Assembly: GCA_034687125.1 (NCBI GenBank)
Contig: JAQGBZ010000584.1
Span: 1 to 29,430 of the forward strand
DNA from: Neelides folsomi
Taxonomy: Eukaryota > Arthropoda > Collembola > Neelipleona > Neelidae
Direction: 5' to 3'
Length of the DNA stretch: 29,430 bases
The position numbers and the translations under genes were made by a program. Shown one piece after another: positions 20,348 through 29,430 of the stretch. A model generated the notes under the pieces. That model worked only from the letters and a program-made list of their open reading frames with translations, was not told the DNA's origin and made no database searches. The first letter of the stretch is position 1, and each line of letters starts with the position of its first letter.

Positions 20348-20888
20348 TGATTTAAAACCCTAAATTTTTATGTAGTTTGTAAAATTAGTTAAGTTTGATC
20401 TCAATTTACAATCAAATGTTATTTTTACTAACGTATATTATAAAACTGTATTTGCAATAAACTCATTAGTATTGTCTCATTTATCTCTTTTACTTTTAAA
20501 TGGATCAAATTCTCTAGTGGCATTCTCACCTTACACTATAAGTTTGAATTAAGTTTGTAAATATAATGTAAATACTAAATATATAAATATATCGTGTATC
20601 ACTGATATTCATCCAGTTCAAGATTTCGCGAGCACACACGTTCATTTTTGATACATTTGACTGGGACTATTGGCAAGCTAGGATCTGTGAAGCTACGCGG
20701 CGAAGCTTTGTTATAAAATAATAAAAGAAGGTTATAAATTTTATAAGATAGTTTGTCAAAAGTTTTTTAAATAACTTTCACTTCACATCCTTATTTCGCA
20801 ATAATTATGTGTTGTTTTTTAAACTAGCCTTGTTATTTAAAGATTTAATGTATTTTATCTTGTCATTGTTCTACAATAGCCATTAAAA
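20348..20888 (+). other. LRRC49-GON4L intergenic region
   Basis: This 540-bp spacer holds the LRRC49 3' end and the GON4L promoter and 5' leader. I see no clear TATA box, repeat or extra gene. Confidence 0.5.
20456..20461 (+). terminator. Polyadenylation signal, LRRC49
   Basis: AATAAA about 110 nt after the LRRC49 stop codon, followed by T-rich sequence. This is the best candidate 3' end signal. Confidence 0.55.
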
Positions 20889-23800
20889 ATGGCCCACTTG
20901 GAATCGAATAGTGACGACGAGGCCGTGGCCCTCGATGCTGAAATTGACAAATTCCTCGAAGAAAAGGCCGACAAGAACAACTTAACAGCTACCAACGTGA
21001 AGAATATAATCCGCCAGGTCATAACCAACGACTATGTTCAGAAAATGGTTCTCAAATCCATTAAAAAGAAGAAGAAATCTAAAGGGAAAAACGACCATAG
21101 TTCCGACGATGAGCCAATGATGTTTGAGCCAAAACTCACAAGAGCCAAAATCAAAGAATTGTCAACCAACTCGACGACTTCTTCTAATTATTGGCCTTCA
21201 ATGTCAAACTCACCTGTCAAAATCCCTCCAATAATGCGCCCAACTTCGCCGAGTGAAACACAAATCCTCATTAATCAAGTTTTCCCCATTGAGGATTCAA
21301 GCGATGAAGAATTTGTTCCAACTGAAAAAGATATTTTACATGAGGTATTTACAACTAAACTATATTTAATAGCCATTATTAATTATAATTACTCTTGGTG
21401 AATATTAGTTAAGTTAAAATCGAATCAACCTAATACTAACAATTTATTTTAAAGTAAGATAATATAATAATTTTTATAAATTAAGAGCGACGACGAAACA
21501 AGCAGTGTTGCATCTCAAGTTAGCGACGTTGGTTCTCCAGCAACTCCAAGACCCATTCGGAAACGAAGGATTGATCAATTACAAAGTTCTCCACTTAAAG
21601 AGTTCAATATTCCGATTTTTAAAACACCACCTCCTCGATTTTTAGGAGAAGCTCAACCCGTGGTAAATTTTTTTAATTGTAGCTTGTATTGTAATTATCT
21701 TTTATCTATCTGTATTTTAGTATTTTTATAAAAATGTTCTAACTTTAAGAATTTATTATTTAACTTTGTATTTTTGGATAGAGTGCTATTGGGCAAAGGA
21801 CGAGATCAAAACAACCATTAAAAGAAACTAGTTTGGAGACTCTTGAGATGCAATTTATTCCTCCTGATATCACCACTGACATGTACGACTGGGCCACAGA
21901 AGCAGACGACAAAGATTATTTAGACTTCCTCCAAGAGTTTTTATTTCCTAATCAAAAAGGGCATGAAAACAATGATGACGAAGAGACGGACCCTGAATAC
22001 AATGCAATGGAAGACGAAGAAGTACACGACAAAGAAGAATTGAGAATGGATCGGGCTGTGAAAGTTTCAAAGAAGGAGCTGAATGACATGGTTGCAGGGC
22101 TTTTTGAGGAATTTAATCTTTCAAGCTCGGACGAACTGGACTTTACCACCAATGGCAATGTCACCAGTGACAAGAACAAATTTTCAACATCGTCGAATTC
22201 GAGAAGTCTAATGAACACTCCTGAGCCGATAATTGAAATGGTAAATTATGTATTTTTAACAATTATTTGAATTTAAGTAAGTAAGTAATAGTAAGAATTT
22301 TTAATTCTTATATAATCTAAATAATAATTGCGATTTTCAACAAATAATTAAAATTATAATAATGTATTTTTTATCAGGTTAAGCCAATCGAACCATTTAA
22401 AAGCCCAAAATACAGAGAGAAAATTAACGAAGAAAAAGCAATTCAAGTTAATAACAATGCGATAACAATCCAAATATCCGAAACTATCGATTCACTTCCA
22501 AATCCGACCAAGGAACCTGAAATTTTATTCACGAATGAAAACTTGGAAAGACTTCATTTCCAAATGAAGCAACACGTTCAATTATTGGCACAATCATATG
22601 TGTTAACGGCTTCTTTTACAGAGAAAAAGTTTACAAAGATGACTGTTGCGACAAAAGAATTGATTGTATGAAATAAATATTTAATAACATAAAAATATAT
22701 CATATCTAAATTATTGTAAAATGTAATGTACCACTAATTTATTTTACATTTGAAATTTCAATACAATTTTTGAATATATTTAACAGTGCCATATAAAAGA
22801 TATGTCGGATATTCATGGGCCGTACTCTGCTTACTCAGTTTGTAATTTGGACCATGCCTGGAAACTTGTGACAACTTGGCCCACAAAAAGAACTATAAAT
22901 AACAAATCTCCTATAAAGTAATAAACATGTAAATTATTTTAGTTACAAAAATTAAATTAAGTTAACTATACTATAAATTTTATTATCAACTTCAAGTTAA
23001 TTATACTATCGTAGTTTACAAATTTTATTCTATTTTTTTTAATTTATATTAATTTTCAGGAAGCGAATTCTTGAAGAAACCTTGATAAATAATAGCGTTG
23101 TGCCGGACGAGATGAGAGGTCGAAATTTTCCTCAACCAATTGCGAAAGTAATGGCTGAATCGTCAGCATTTATGTTCAGTTTTCTCCTTCCTAATTATTA
23201 TTATCAAGACGTGAATGCCCCAAGTTACTTCAGTCATTCGGAAGATGCTTTGATTGCACATGGACTCATCGATTTAGGAGAATCCTTTCCATCTCTTACA
23301 ATGCATTCGAAATCTGAACTGATTCAGAAATATCTTCTCACTTCTCGGGACAGTTGTAAAATATTCAATAGAATTAGAAACTGCAAAAAAGCCACTTATA
23401 AAACCGACGGAAGCCCTTTACAGGTAAATGACATTACAAATATAATCTATCTACTTAACTACTTACATTTAGTACTGAAATAATAAGATTTAAATGTCTA
23501 ATTCGTAAAAAATATTAAATATGATTTCATGAAAAATATAAATATTTATTTTTTATTCAAGGCATATTTATTGAAAGAGACGATTCCTTCACTTCCGAAA
23601 TCTCAAATTCATATCGACAGATCCAATATTCCTGTTTCTCCTATTGATATTCCAGAAGAATTGCATTCCATGTATTGGAGAAAAATAATTTCTGACTTGG
23701 TAAAATATAACCACTATTCTTGTGATGATTTTAATTTGCCAACTTATAGAAAATGAAATTGATTTGAAAAATGAAAATATGTAATTTTTTCATAGGTAAT

Positions 23801-26647
23801 TCACAATATTTTGAATGTTTATTGTAAGAATGTTTATTATTTAGGAAAAGCCAATTAATTCAAGCAAATTAGCGAAAAGCAGAAAGAAATTAAACTTTGA
23901 ACAACCCAGCAAAAAGAAAGTAAAGGAGAAAAAGCCTCCCAAAAGAACCAGAAAACAAGACGAAGCCATTTTAAACACTTTTCAAAATGGATTCACTGAA
24001 AAACCATTTGAGAAAATGTATCCTGATCATCGAACAATTTCAATTCTTGATGATAATGGAGAACCAAATTCCGGATTCGTAATCGTAGTTCCCAACTACG
24101 CTTACGAATTACCAACCACTTCATCTGAGATGAATTCTAGTCCAGAAGAAATTACAGAAATTATTGAACGAGAAACGCCTACTGTGAATATCGAACCTTC
24201 TCCAATCAAAAGTCATGAAGTGAAATTAACAGATAATGAGAACGTGTCAAGTTTAGATTTTAAATCTCCATCAACTCAACAAAATTCATCCAAATCTTCT
24301 TTAGATTTGTCTGAAACGACGAGCAAAAGTGAAGATGAAGAAGACGATGAAATAATTGAAGTTTTGAACCCTGATTTTCCAATGAATGAAGCTGGCGGCT
24401 CATCGGAAACGCAACAAAAGTCTAAAGGAAGTGAAAAAGAGAAGATCAAGGAAGAGAACACAAATACAACAAGTTGTAATACAAAAGGGAAAAGTTCAAC
24501 CGGGGAATCTTCATCTGGAGGTTGTGCAAGCGGTGATGGAGATGAAGGTGGCGACGACAATCCGGAAAAATGGAGAAATGACAAGAAACTCCCCGATGAT
24601 AAAAATGACTTTGAAGGTCCAATTAAGAAAGAACCAAGTGAAGGAGAAGATTCTTATATTCCTTTCATGGGTGCGGCGGGAATAATCCCTAAACGGAAAA
24701 TCAACAATTCACCCCCAAAGATCAAAATCGGATCACCAAATTCCAGAGTTTTGAAGAAATTTAAGAAAAGTCCAACTTCGCATTCGAAGAAAAGAACTTC
24801 CAGATATAATTTAACACCGGTGGAAAAGCTTGTGGCTGAGACTCAGGATCAAGTTCTTGAGGAAGCTGAAGATGCTGTTATAACAGGCAAGTTAATTTCA
24901 ATTTTAGATTAATTAAAATAATCTGTAGTTAGCCACAATATTTAACACTTTACTATTGTCCTTATAATATGTATTTAGAAGTCAGATTTACTAATTAAAT
25001 ATTATTTAACTAATAGCCTACACAAGTTCATTTCTCAACCGAGTGCAAAGCAGACTGGAAATTGAAACGAAAAATCCTCAATCATTTTCCACATTTGTTG
25101 ATCTTCTCATTGAGCTTGGAGAGTCCAGAAATGCTCATCGGGACAAAATTAATGAAAAGGTTAAAAATGTTTTAATATCATACTCATATTCATTTTCATT
25201 AAAGATATCAAAAATCTAAATATTAATATTTGAAATATTGGAATAAAAGCTTGAATGATATATTTTGGTTTGCAGATCAAAGAACTCTTGAAAGGTCATC
25301 CGGATCTTATTCGTGAATTCAGACTCATTTCAAAAGACAATAAGAAAACTGAAGGTGAAGATGGAAGTTACAATTTGGAACTTGATGAAGAAAGAGCTTT
25401 GATTGAATTTATAGTTCTTCTTGAGGTTCGTCTTTATCTTATAAATATATATCACATTAGTATAATTACATAATATCCGTATAATAATCTTATATCTCTT
25501 CTACATAAGTATTATAAGCAAAATTGCAAAATATATTTATTAAATGGTTAATTTTTTAATTAATCTATTTTAATAACGTTTTTAACAGAAATGGACTGTT
25601 AAATGCCCCAAATTGAGAAATAAAATCCTTCACAAGATTCGTCTTTTACTTGGAGAAACTGAAATTACAAAAAAGGAAGAAGAAATTATTTTTGAGATGG
25701 AACCACTTTTAGAAGAAAATCCTCTTTTGATGTCTTATTTTAGGGCAATGTTCCCATCAATATTTCGTCCCCAGTCAAGGTGAATAATCCTTTTACGTTG
25801 ACCATTACCATTAATCCAAATATTTAAATTTAACTTAATAAACTTTAATTTTGCAATAATTATAATAGGAAATAACTGCGTTAACATAATTTGTTTCTTT
25901 AATTAGCTTTGACCAAATGGATTTCGAACATATCAATTTAGAATCTGAAGAATCGGAAAAGCCGAACGAGGATCAATTTGAAGTGATCAAACTCCCAGAA
26001 GAAACTTGCGTTATTTCCACATTCACTTGCCCTTGCACTTGTCATATAAATACGACTGATCAACGTTTCTTAAATCGGGCAAAGCACTGTGCCAAGTGTT
26101 GTGTAAAGGTACGATTTTTAAATAAATGATCTAGGTTAATTTTAATATTAAAATGCAACTTTAAGTTTAAATTTCTTCTTTAAATTTTAGTTTCACGAAG
26201 GTAAAGTTTACACACACACTGGAAGAATTTCTAAGCAGATGTTGGTTGAATTAAAACCACGGAAGGAAAAGGACGGGCCATTGGCGAAGGATAAAGAAAC
26301 ACCTTCGGTTCAGACTGAGCAACCTTCAACTTCTCAATCTCAAGGGAGCGGTTCTGGTGGATGGTCACAACAAGAAGATCTCATTATTATGAAAACATTA
26401 AAGGAACAACAATACAGTGGACTCAATTCACTTGTCACCATTCTTAATAGACCACGAGAGGAGGTTGGTCAACTTTTTAATTTTTTAATTCATTATGTAA
26501 CATATTACATTGACAAATTTATAGTATTGAAATTGAAAGGTATTTGATGTTAATTACAAAATGAAAATTCTCTAGGTTGAGGGAAGATTCATGGAATTGA
26601 TTTCTGCCTGGCAGGCGAAGGCTAAAGGAGGAACTCCTAAAGTTTAA
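20889..26647 (+). CDS. GON4L: GON4L orthologue, complete 14-exon gene
   Basis: Exons: 20889-21344, 21486-21662, 21782-22240, 22378-22665, 22787-22917, 23060-23423, 23562-23699, 23845-24886, 25017-25159, 25276-25425, 25589-25779, 25907-26108, 26191-26463, 26576-26647. They sum to 4086 nt (1361 residues) with every phase matching. GON4L hallmarks are FEPKLTRAKIKEL, SSDEEFVPTEKD, the block DPEYNAMEDEEVHDKEEL followed by RMDRAVKVSKKELNDMVAGL, and MKQHVQLLAQSYVL. Exon 8 (residues about 672-1019) is mostly disordered and acidic. Exons 9-11 encode two PAH-like helical repeats (YTSSFLNRVQSRLE; LLEKWTVKCPKLRN). Exon 12 has a Cys/His cluster (CPCTCH, then HCAKCC). The C-terminus is a Myb/SANT-type domain (GGWSQQEDLIIMKTLKEQQ to the end). 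GON4L is a nuclear cofactor (YY1/SIN3A/HDAC1-associated in mammals) acting in cell-cycle and developmental gene control. Intron 8 uses a GC donor. Confidence 0.93.
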
Positions 26648-27375
26648 ATTATACTTTGAATATTTTAACAGTGTAATTAAAAGTCGTTGAATTGTTGTTT
26701 ATTTTAACTAACTTTTTTTACATTTTAAGTCATTTTTTAAAGTTAATAAGTAGGATTAATAATATATTTTGTTAACGGATTACTTAACGAAATCTACTAT
26801 GATAAAAGTAAATATTAAATTCAAAAATGGTACAAAATAAACTGATATCAGATTATACTAATCAATTCTTTTATTAATTATCATTTGTGATGTATAACAT
26901 GTTTAGTTAATCAATTCATTATTTTGTTATGTATTTTAAATGCATAAATTAGTTGATGAATGACCGAATTAGGATAAAAATAATAGAGTTCATTTTGATG
27001 TTTGATATAAATATTCCCTTTAATTAAATAATAAAAATGTATTTGTATTTATGAATTACATTTAACTGACTGATTAAACTAAACAAATAATAAATACACT
27101 TGACTTTGATTGAAACTATATTATAGCACAATTTATTGAATTAAGTTTGTATGAATTATTAAATAATTAGGTTTAATAATATCATAGATAGAATATTAAT
27201 TTTAACAAATTCGCAATTTTGAACATTTTCATTCATCAAGATTTGTATGTTTCAATTAACATTGATATCTTTTTTAAGACTGAGGTTTACCGAAAGGAGT
27301 ATGCTTTTGACAGTGTGCATCCGAAAACTATCTCCTCCCAAAGGCATGATTAATTTTTGAAAATAAATATGTTAT
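26648..27375. other. Convergent intergenic region
   Basis: AT-rich spacer between GON4L and the minus-strand gene, holding the 3' ends of both. No further gene or repeat is visible. Confidence 0.5.
26836..26841 (+). terminator. Polyadenylation signal, GON4L
   Basis: AATAAA about 190 nt after the GON4L stop. The surroundings are very AT-rich, so other signals could serve. Confidence 0.4.
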
Positions 27376-28218
27376 TTACATAATACACTCATACGGGGTC
27401 CAAATGATGATTTTGTATTTCTTCATCATTGACGGATCATTCTCCGTTGGAAAGTCAACTCTTGTGAGGTAAAGAGCTTCGTAGCTAACAACTGGGTTGA
27501 AGTAGAATCTGTTTGAGGTTAAGTCTCCAACATCCCAAACGGGCCTCACTTCCTCAAATCCAGCCACCTTAAATATATGGACATAAGTTTTTTATTAAAA
27601 ATATTTTAATTGGAAGATCATTCGAAGTATTAAAATTGAAGTTATATTGAGAAATGGTAAATTTGTTATCTTTAACGAACCTCCAGGACATTTCGGTCGT
27701 CGTTGAGAATGTCACTTTTAAATCCCCTGAAGAAAATATACGGAATTTCCACATTCCAGGTCCTCCCATTTGATGGCAAATGAAGATGGCTCATCCGCAA
27801 AATTGCTCATTTGGAAATTCTCAGCATAGCTAATCATGAAAAATAAATAAAATGGAAATATTGAAAATCCCTTCTTAGAACACCCATCAAATCCTTATAG
27901 GATTGCCTATTTAAGTAGATGTATAGTTTCATAGAAAAATGTTTACCTTGCGTGTCCAAATTCTGGAGTGTAAAAGAGTACGGCATCTTTACTTTCCGGT
28001 TTAAGTCTTCCGGCAACAAGCCGAAAGAATTTTTGTTGGTTCATGATATATTTTGGTATTTCCTCGTGCCTTCGTCTCCACTTTTTCTTAAAATATTGTT
28101 CGGTTAAATACTTATTTAAGACTGACCATTTGAGCCAATATGAACAACATCTTATGCTACCTTTAATTATTTGATAATCAAAATCATTTAAATTCTTTAT
28201 CGATTCCGATATCGTCAT
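27376..28218 (-). CDS. Uncharacterised small gene, three exons
   Basis: Not recognised. Minus-strand exons 28218-27947, 27726-27681 and 27567-27376 join in frame (phases 2 and 0) and give about 169 residues. The start is MTISESIKNLNDFDYQI and exon 1 carries a very basic patch (QYFKKKWRRRHEE). The end reads FEEVRPVWDVGDLTSN and then KKYKIIIWTPYECIM. There is no signal peptide or clear membrane helix. The middle exon is ambiguous. An upstream acceptor at 27830 opens a strongly coding-like extension (YAENFQMSNFADEPSSFAIK, WEDLECGNSVYFLQG). It would also splice to exon 1, but it runs out of frame by one base at a GGGG run (27724-27727). The short-exon model avoids that; a one-base insertion in the longer exon is the alternative. 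Function unknown. Confidence 0.5.
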
Positions 28219-28852
28219 TTTGAATATTTAAGATAGTCAAAGTTGGGGAAACGATGTGTTTTCAACAAATCCTTCTCGTGTCCTTCCTCAAAGCCTATTG
28301 AAAGAGTCTCGGTTTAAGCAGGGTGGTTTTCAAAATAACTATTTATTAATAAAATAAATATATTACAAAAACCTTTATAATACAATAATCCTTTTTGCCA
28401 GTATATAAATAATAAATGCATTTCATGAATTGTGGAGTTAACCTTCGTTAATGGGCAAGTGAGAAAAGAGTCGTTTCCTCTAATTCCCTTCCATACCTTT
28501 TAATACATTTATAAACACTTTTCAAACCTTATTTCTTATCACGTCTCTTATTCCTTACCCAAGGTGTCGGCTTAGTTATACATAGGTTATAGCTTATAGC
28601 CATTGGGCATTTAAAGGTAGAAACGAAGGAACGACCTTTTTAAATTTATTCATCCAACTTGGGTCCGTCATTTTCAACATTATCGGACTTTGTTCATTAA
28701 ATACAGATAGTAATATTTATAGGGGTGGGAGTAGAAGGGAAGCCTTCTTCATGGTCTTATTTAAACGATTTTCATTTAAATTGTGAATGGTGGAAGCTGA
28801 TTATCGAACCATGTTTTTCTCTAAAATCTTTAATTTCTTTTTGTTTGGGTAG
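28219..28852. other. Intergenic region
   Basis: Probable promoter side of the minus-strand gene. I see no other gene or repeat. Confidence 0.4.
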
Positions 28853-29251
28853 ATTTGATTACATGTCAGTCCGTTCTGGAAATCCGCCGAGTGGACATTG
28901 AAGACTACGGATCCTATGAATGCATTGCCAGGAATGAATTGGACTCGGCCACGCATTATGTGAAGCTCAACGTCTCGTCCGCCATCGATCCGCCAATCGG
29001 CCCCCGCGTCCTCAACTTCATTCATGACACGGGATTCGACGGCAGATTTCCCCAATCCTACAAAATGAGGTTTTGCAAGGCGGGCGGGGTTTCCGCCATG
29101 ACGACGTCCCCGAGAACCTCACCACCTACGCCGTGAGCTGTCGGTCGGGATGGAATATGCCTTTGCCATCCAGGCAATTAATAAAATGGGAGAAAGCAAC
29201 TTCACCTCCGAGAATGTTTGGCAGGAAACTTCAATTGAAATATTTTATTAA
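28853..29251 (+). pseudogene. Decayed Ig/fibronectin-III exon of a cell-adhesion protein
   Basis: After a plausible acceptor (TTTGGGTAG), the end of an immunoglobulin domain is clear: VLEIRRVDIEDYGSYECIAR, with the D.G.Y.C motif. It continues into the linker SAIDPPIGP and a fibronectin-III start. The fibronectin domain is broken. The strand holding its core tryptophan seems deleted (HDT runs straight into GFDGRFPQSYKM). The frame then shifts near 29075-29095 to GFRHDDVPENLTTYAV and again near 29135-29150 to LSVGMEYAFAIQAINKMGES, ending at a TAA at 29249-29251. Adjacent Ig and fibronectin-III domains with this linker occur in neural adhesion proteins such as Sidestep or Echinoid types; I cannot name the parent. 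The G+C content is well above the neighbourhood. A gene with sequence errors is possible, but the apparent deletion favours a pseudogene fragment. Confidence 0.65.
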
Positions 29252-29430
29252 TCTTTACTTTTTTTAAATTCAAGGTTTTGATTCTGTAAATTTTATAAAA
29301 AATCATCCTTTTCCTTAGGGATGTCGGATTTCTAAATCTTAAGCATTAACCACATAAGGACCACATTTAGCTCTCACAATTGGACTCACGTTAAGGTAGA
29401 GGAGAAGCGAAAGGGAGTTTTTCATTAACA
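29252..29430. other. Window end, no feature seen
   Basis: Short AT-rich sequence after the pseudogene. No reading frame or repeat is supported. Confidence 0.4.

Noticed and set aside
24276..24685. Alternative frames under GON4L exon 8
   Set aside because: Shadows of a low-complexity acidic coding region. The main frame is continuous with conserved exons on both sides.
27569..28107. Other-frame ORFs over the unknown minus-strand gene
   Set aside because: They cross the inferred introns or oppose the chosen frame. None joins to neighbouring exons.
1..29430. tRNA/rRNA genes, CRISPR arrays, bacterial operons
   Set aside because: No cloverleaf with A/B boxes, rRNA-like block, regularly spaced repeats or Shine-Dalgarno-led gene series was seen. 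The window is eukaryotic.

Overview
This is a eukaryotic, AT-rich window of multi-exon genes. Most introns are short (about 45 to 450 nt), with GT-AG ends and T-rich acceptors. An insect-type seven-pass gustatory receptor and a divergent ionotropic receptor lie side by side, which points to an arthropod. A hexapod such as a springtail is my guess, but nothing in the sequence fixes the species.

Layout. (1) 1-6617, chemoreceptor region on the minus strand. A three-exon gustatory receptor (308-1987) and an ionotropic receptor (3923-6040) are separated by a 2 kb repeat zone. The ionotropic receptor frame is open over about 705 codons except for one TGA where a tryptophan is expected, and its last transmembrane helix is intact beyond that stop. 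Each receptor has a small terminal-inverted-repeat element just upstream of its start codon. (2) 6876-8000, a decayed 5' part of a non-LTR retrotransposon: the endonuclease domain with frameshifts and no reverse transcriptase. (3) 8064-10247, minus-strand exons that include one convincing Armadillo-like (ataxin-10-like) exon, but the gene model cannot be closed. (4) 10248-12330, mostly AT-rich sequence without a firm gene. (5) 12733-20347, plus strand, the orthologue of LRRC49, a tubulin polyglutamylase complex subunit. It is about twice the length of the human protein because of a huge disordered exon, and its last intron lacks an AG acceptor. (6) 20889-26647, plus strand, GON4L, a nuclear transcription regulator. 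It is complete in 14 exons and reads 1361 codons through, with one GC-AG intron. (7) 27376-28218, minus strand, a small gene I do not recognise, convergent with GON4L. (8) 28853-29251, a decayed Ig/fibronectin-III exon of a cell-adhesion protein, with two frameshifts and an apparent deletion.

The two large genes are independent housekeeping-type genes (cilia/microtubule modification and chromatin). The left end is a fast-evolving sensory region where transposon debris and a possible receptor pseudogenisation, or stop readthrough, are the main points of interest. No tRNA, rRNA, CRISPR array or prokaryotic feature was seen. Exon boundaries were worked out by hand from frame continuity, splice dinucleotides and remembered family sequences. 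No database search was run.
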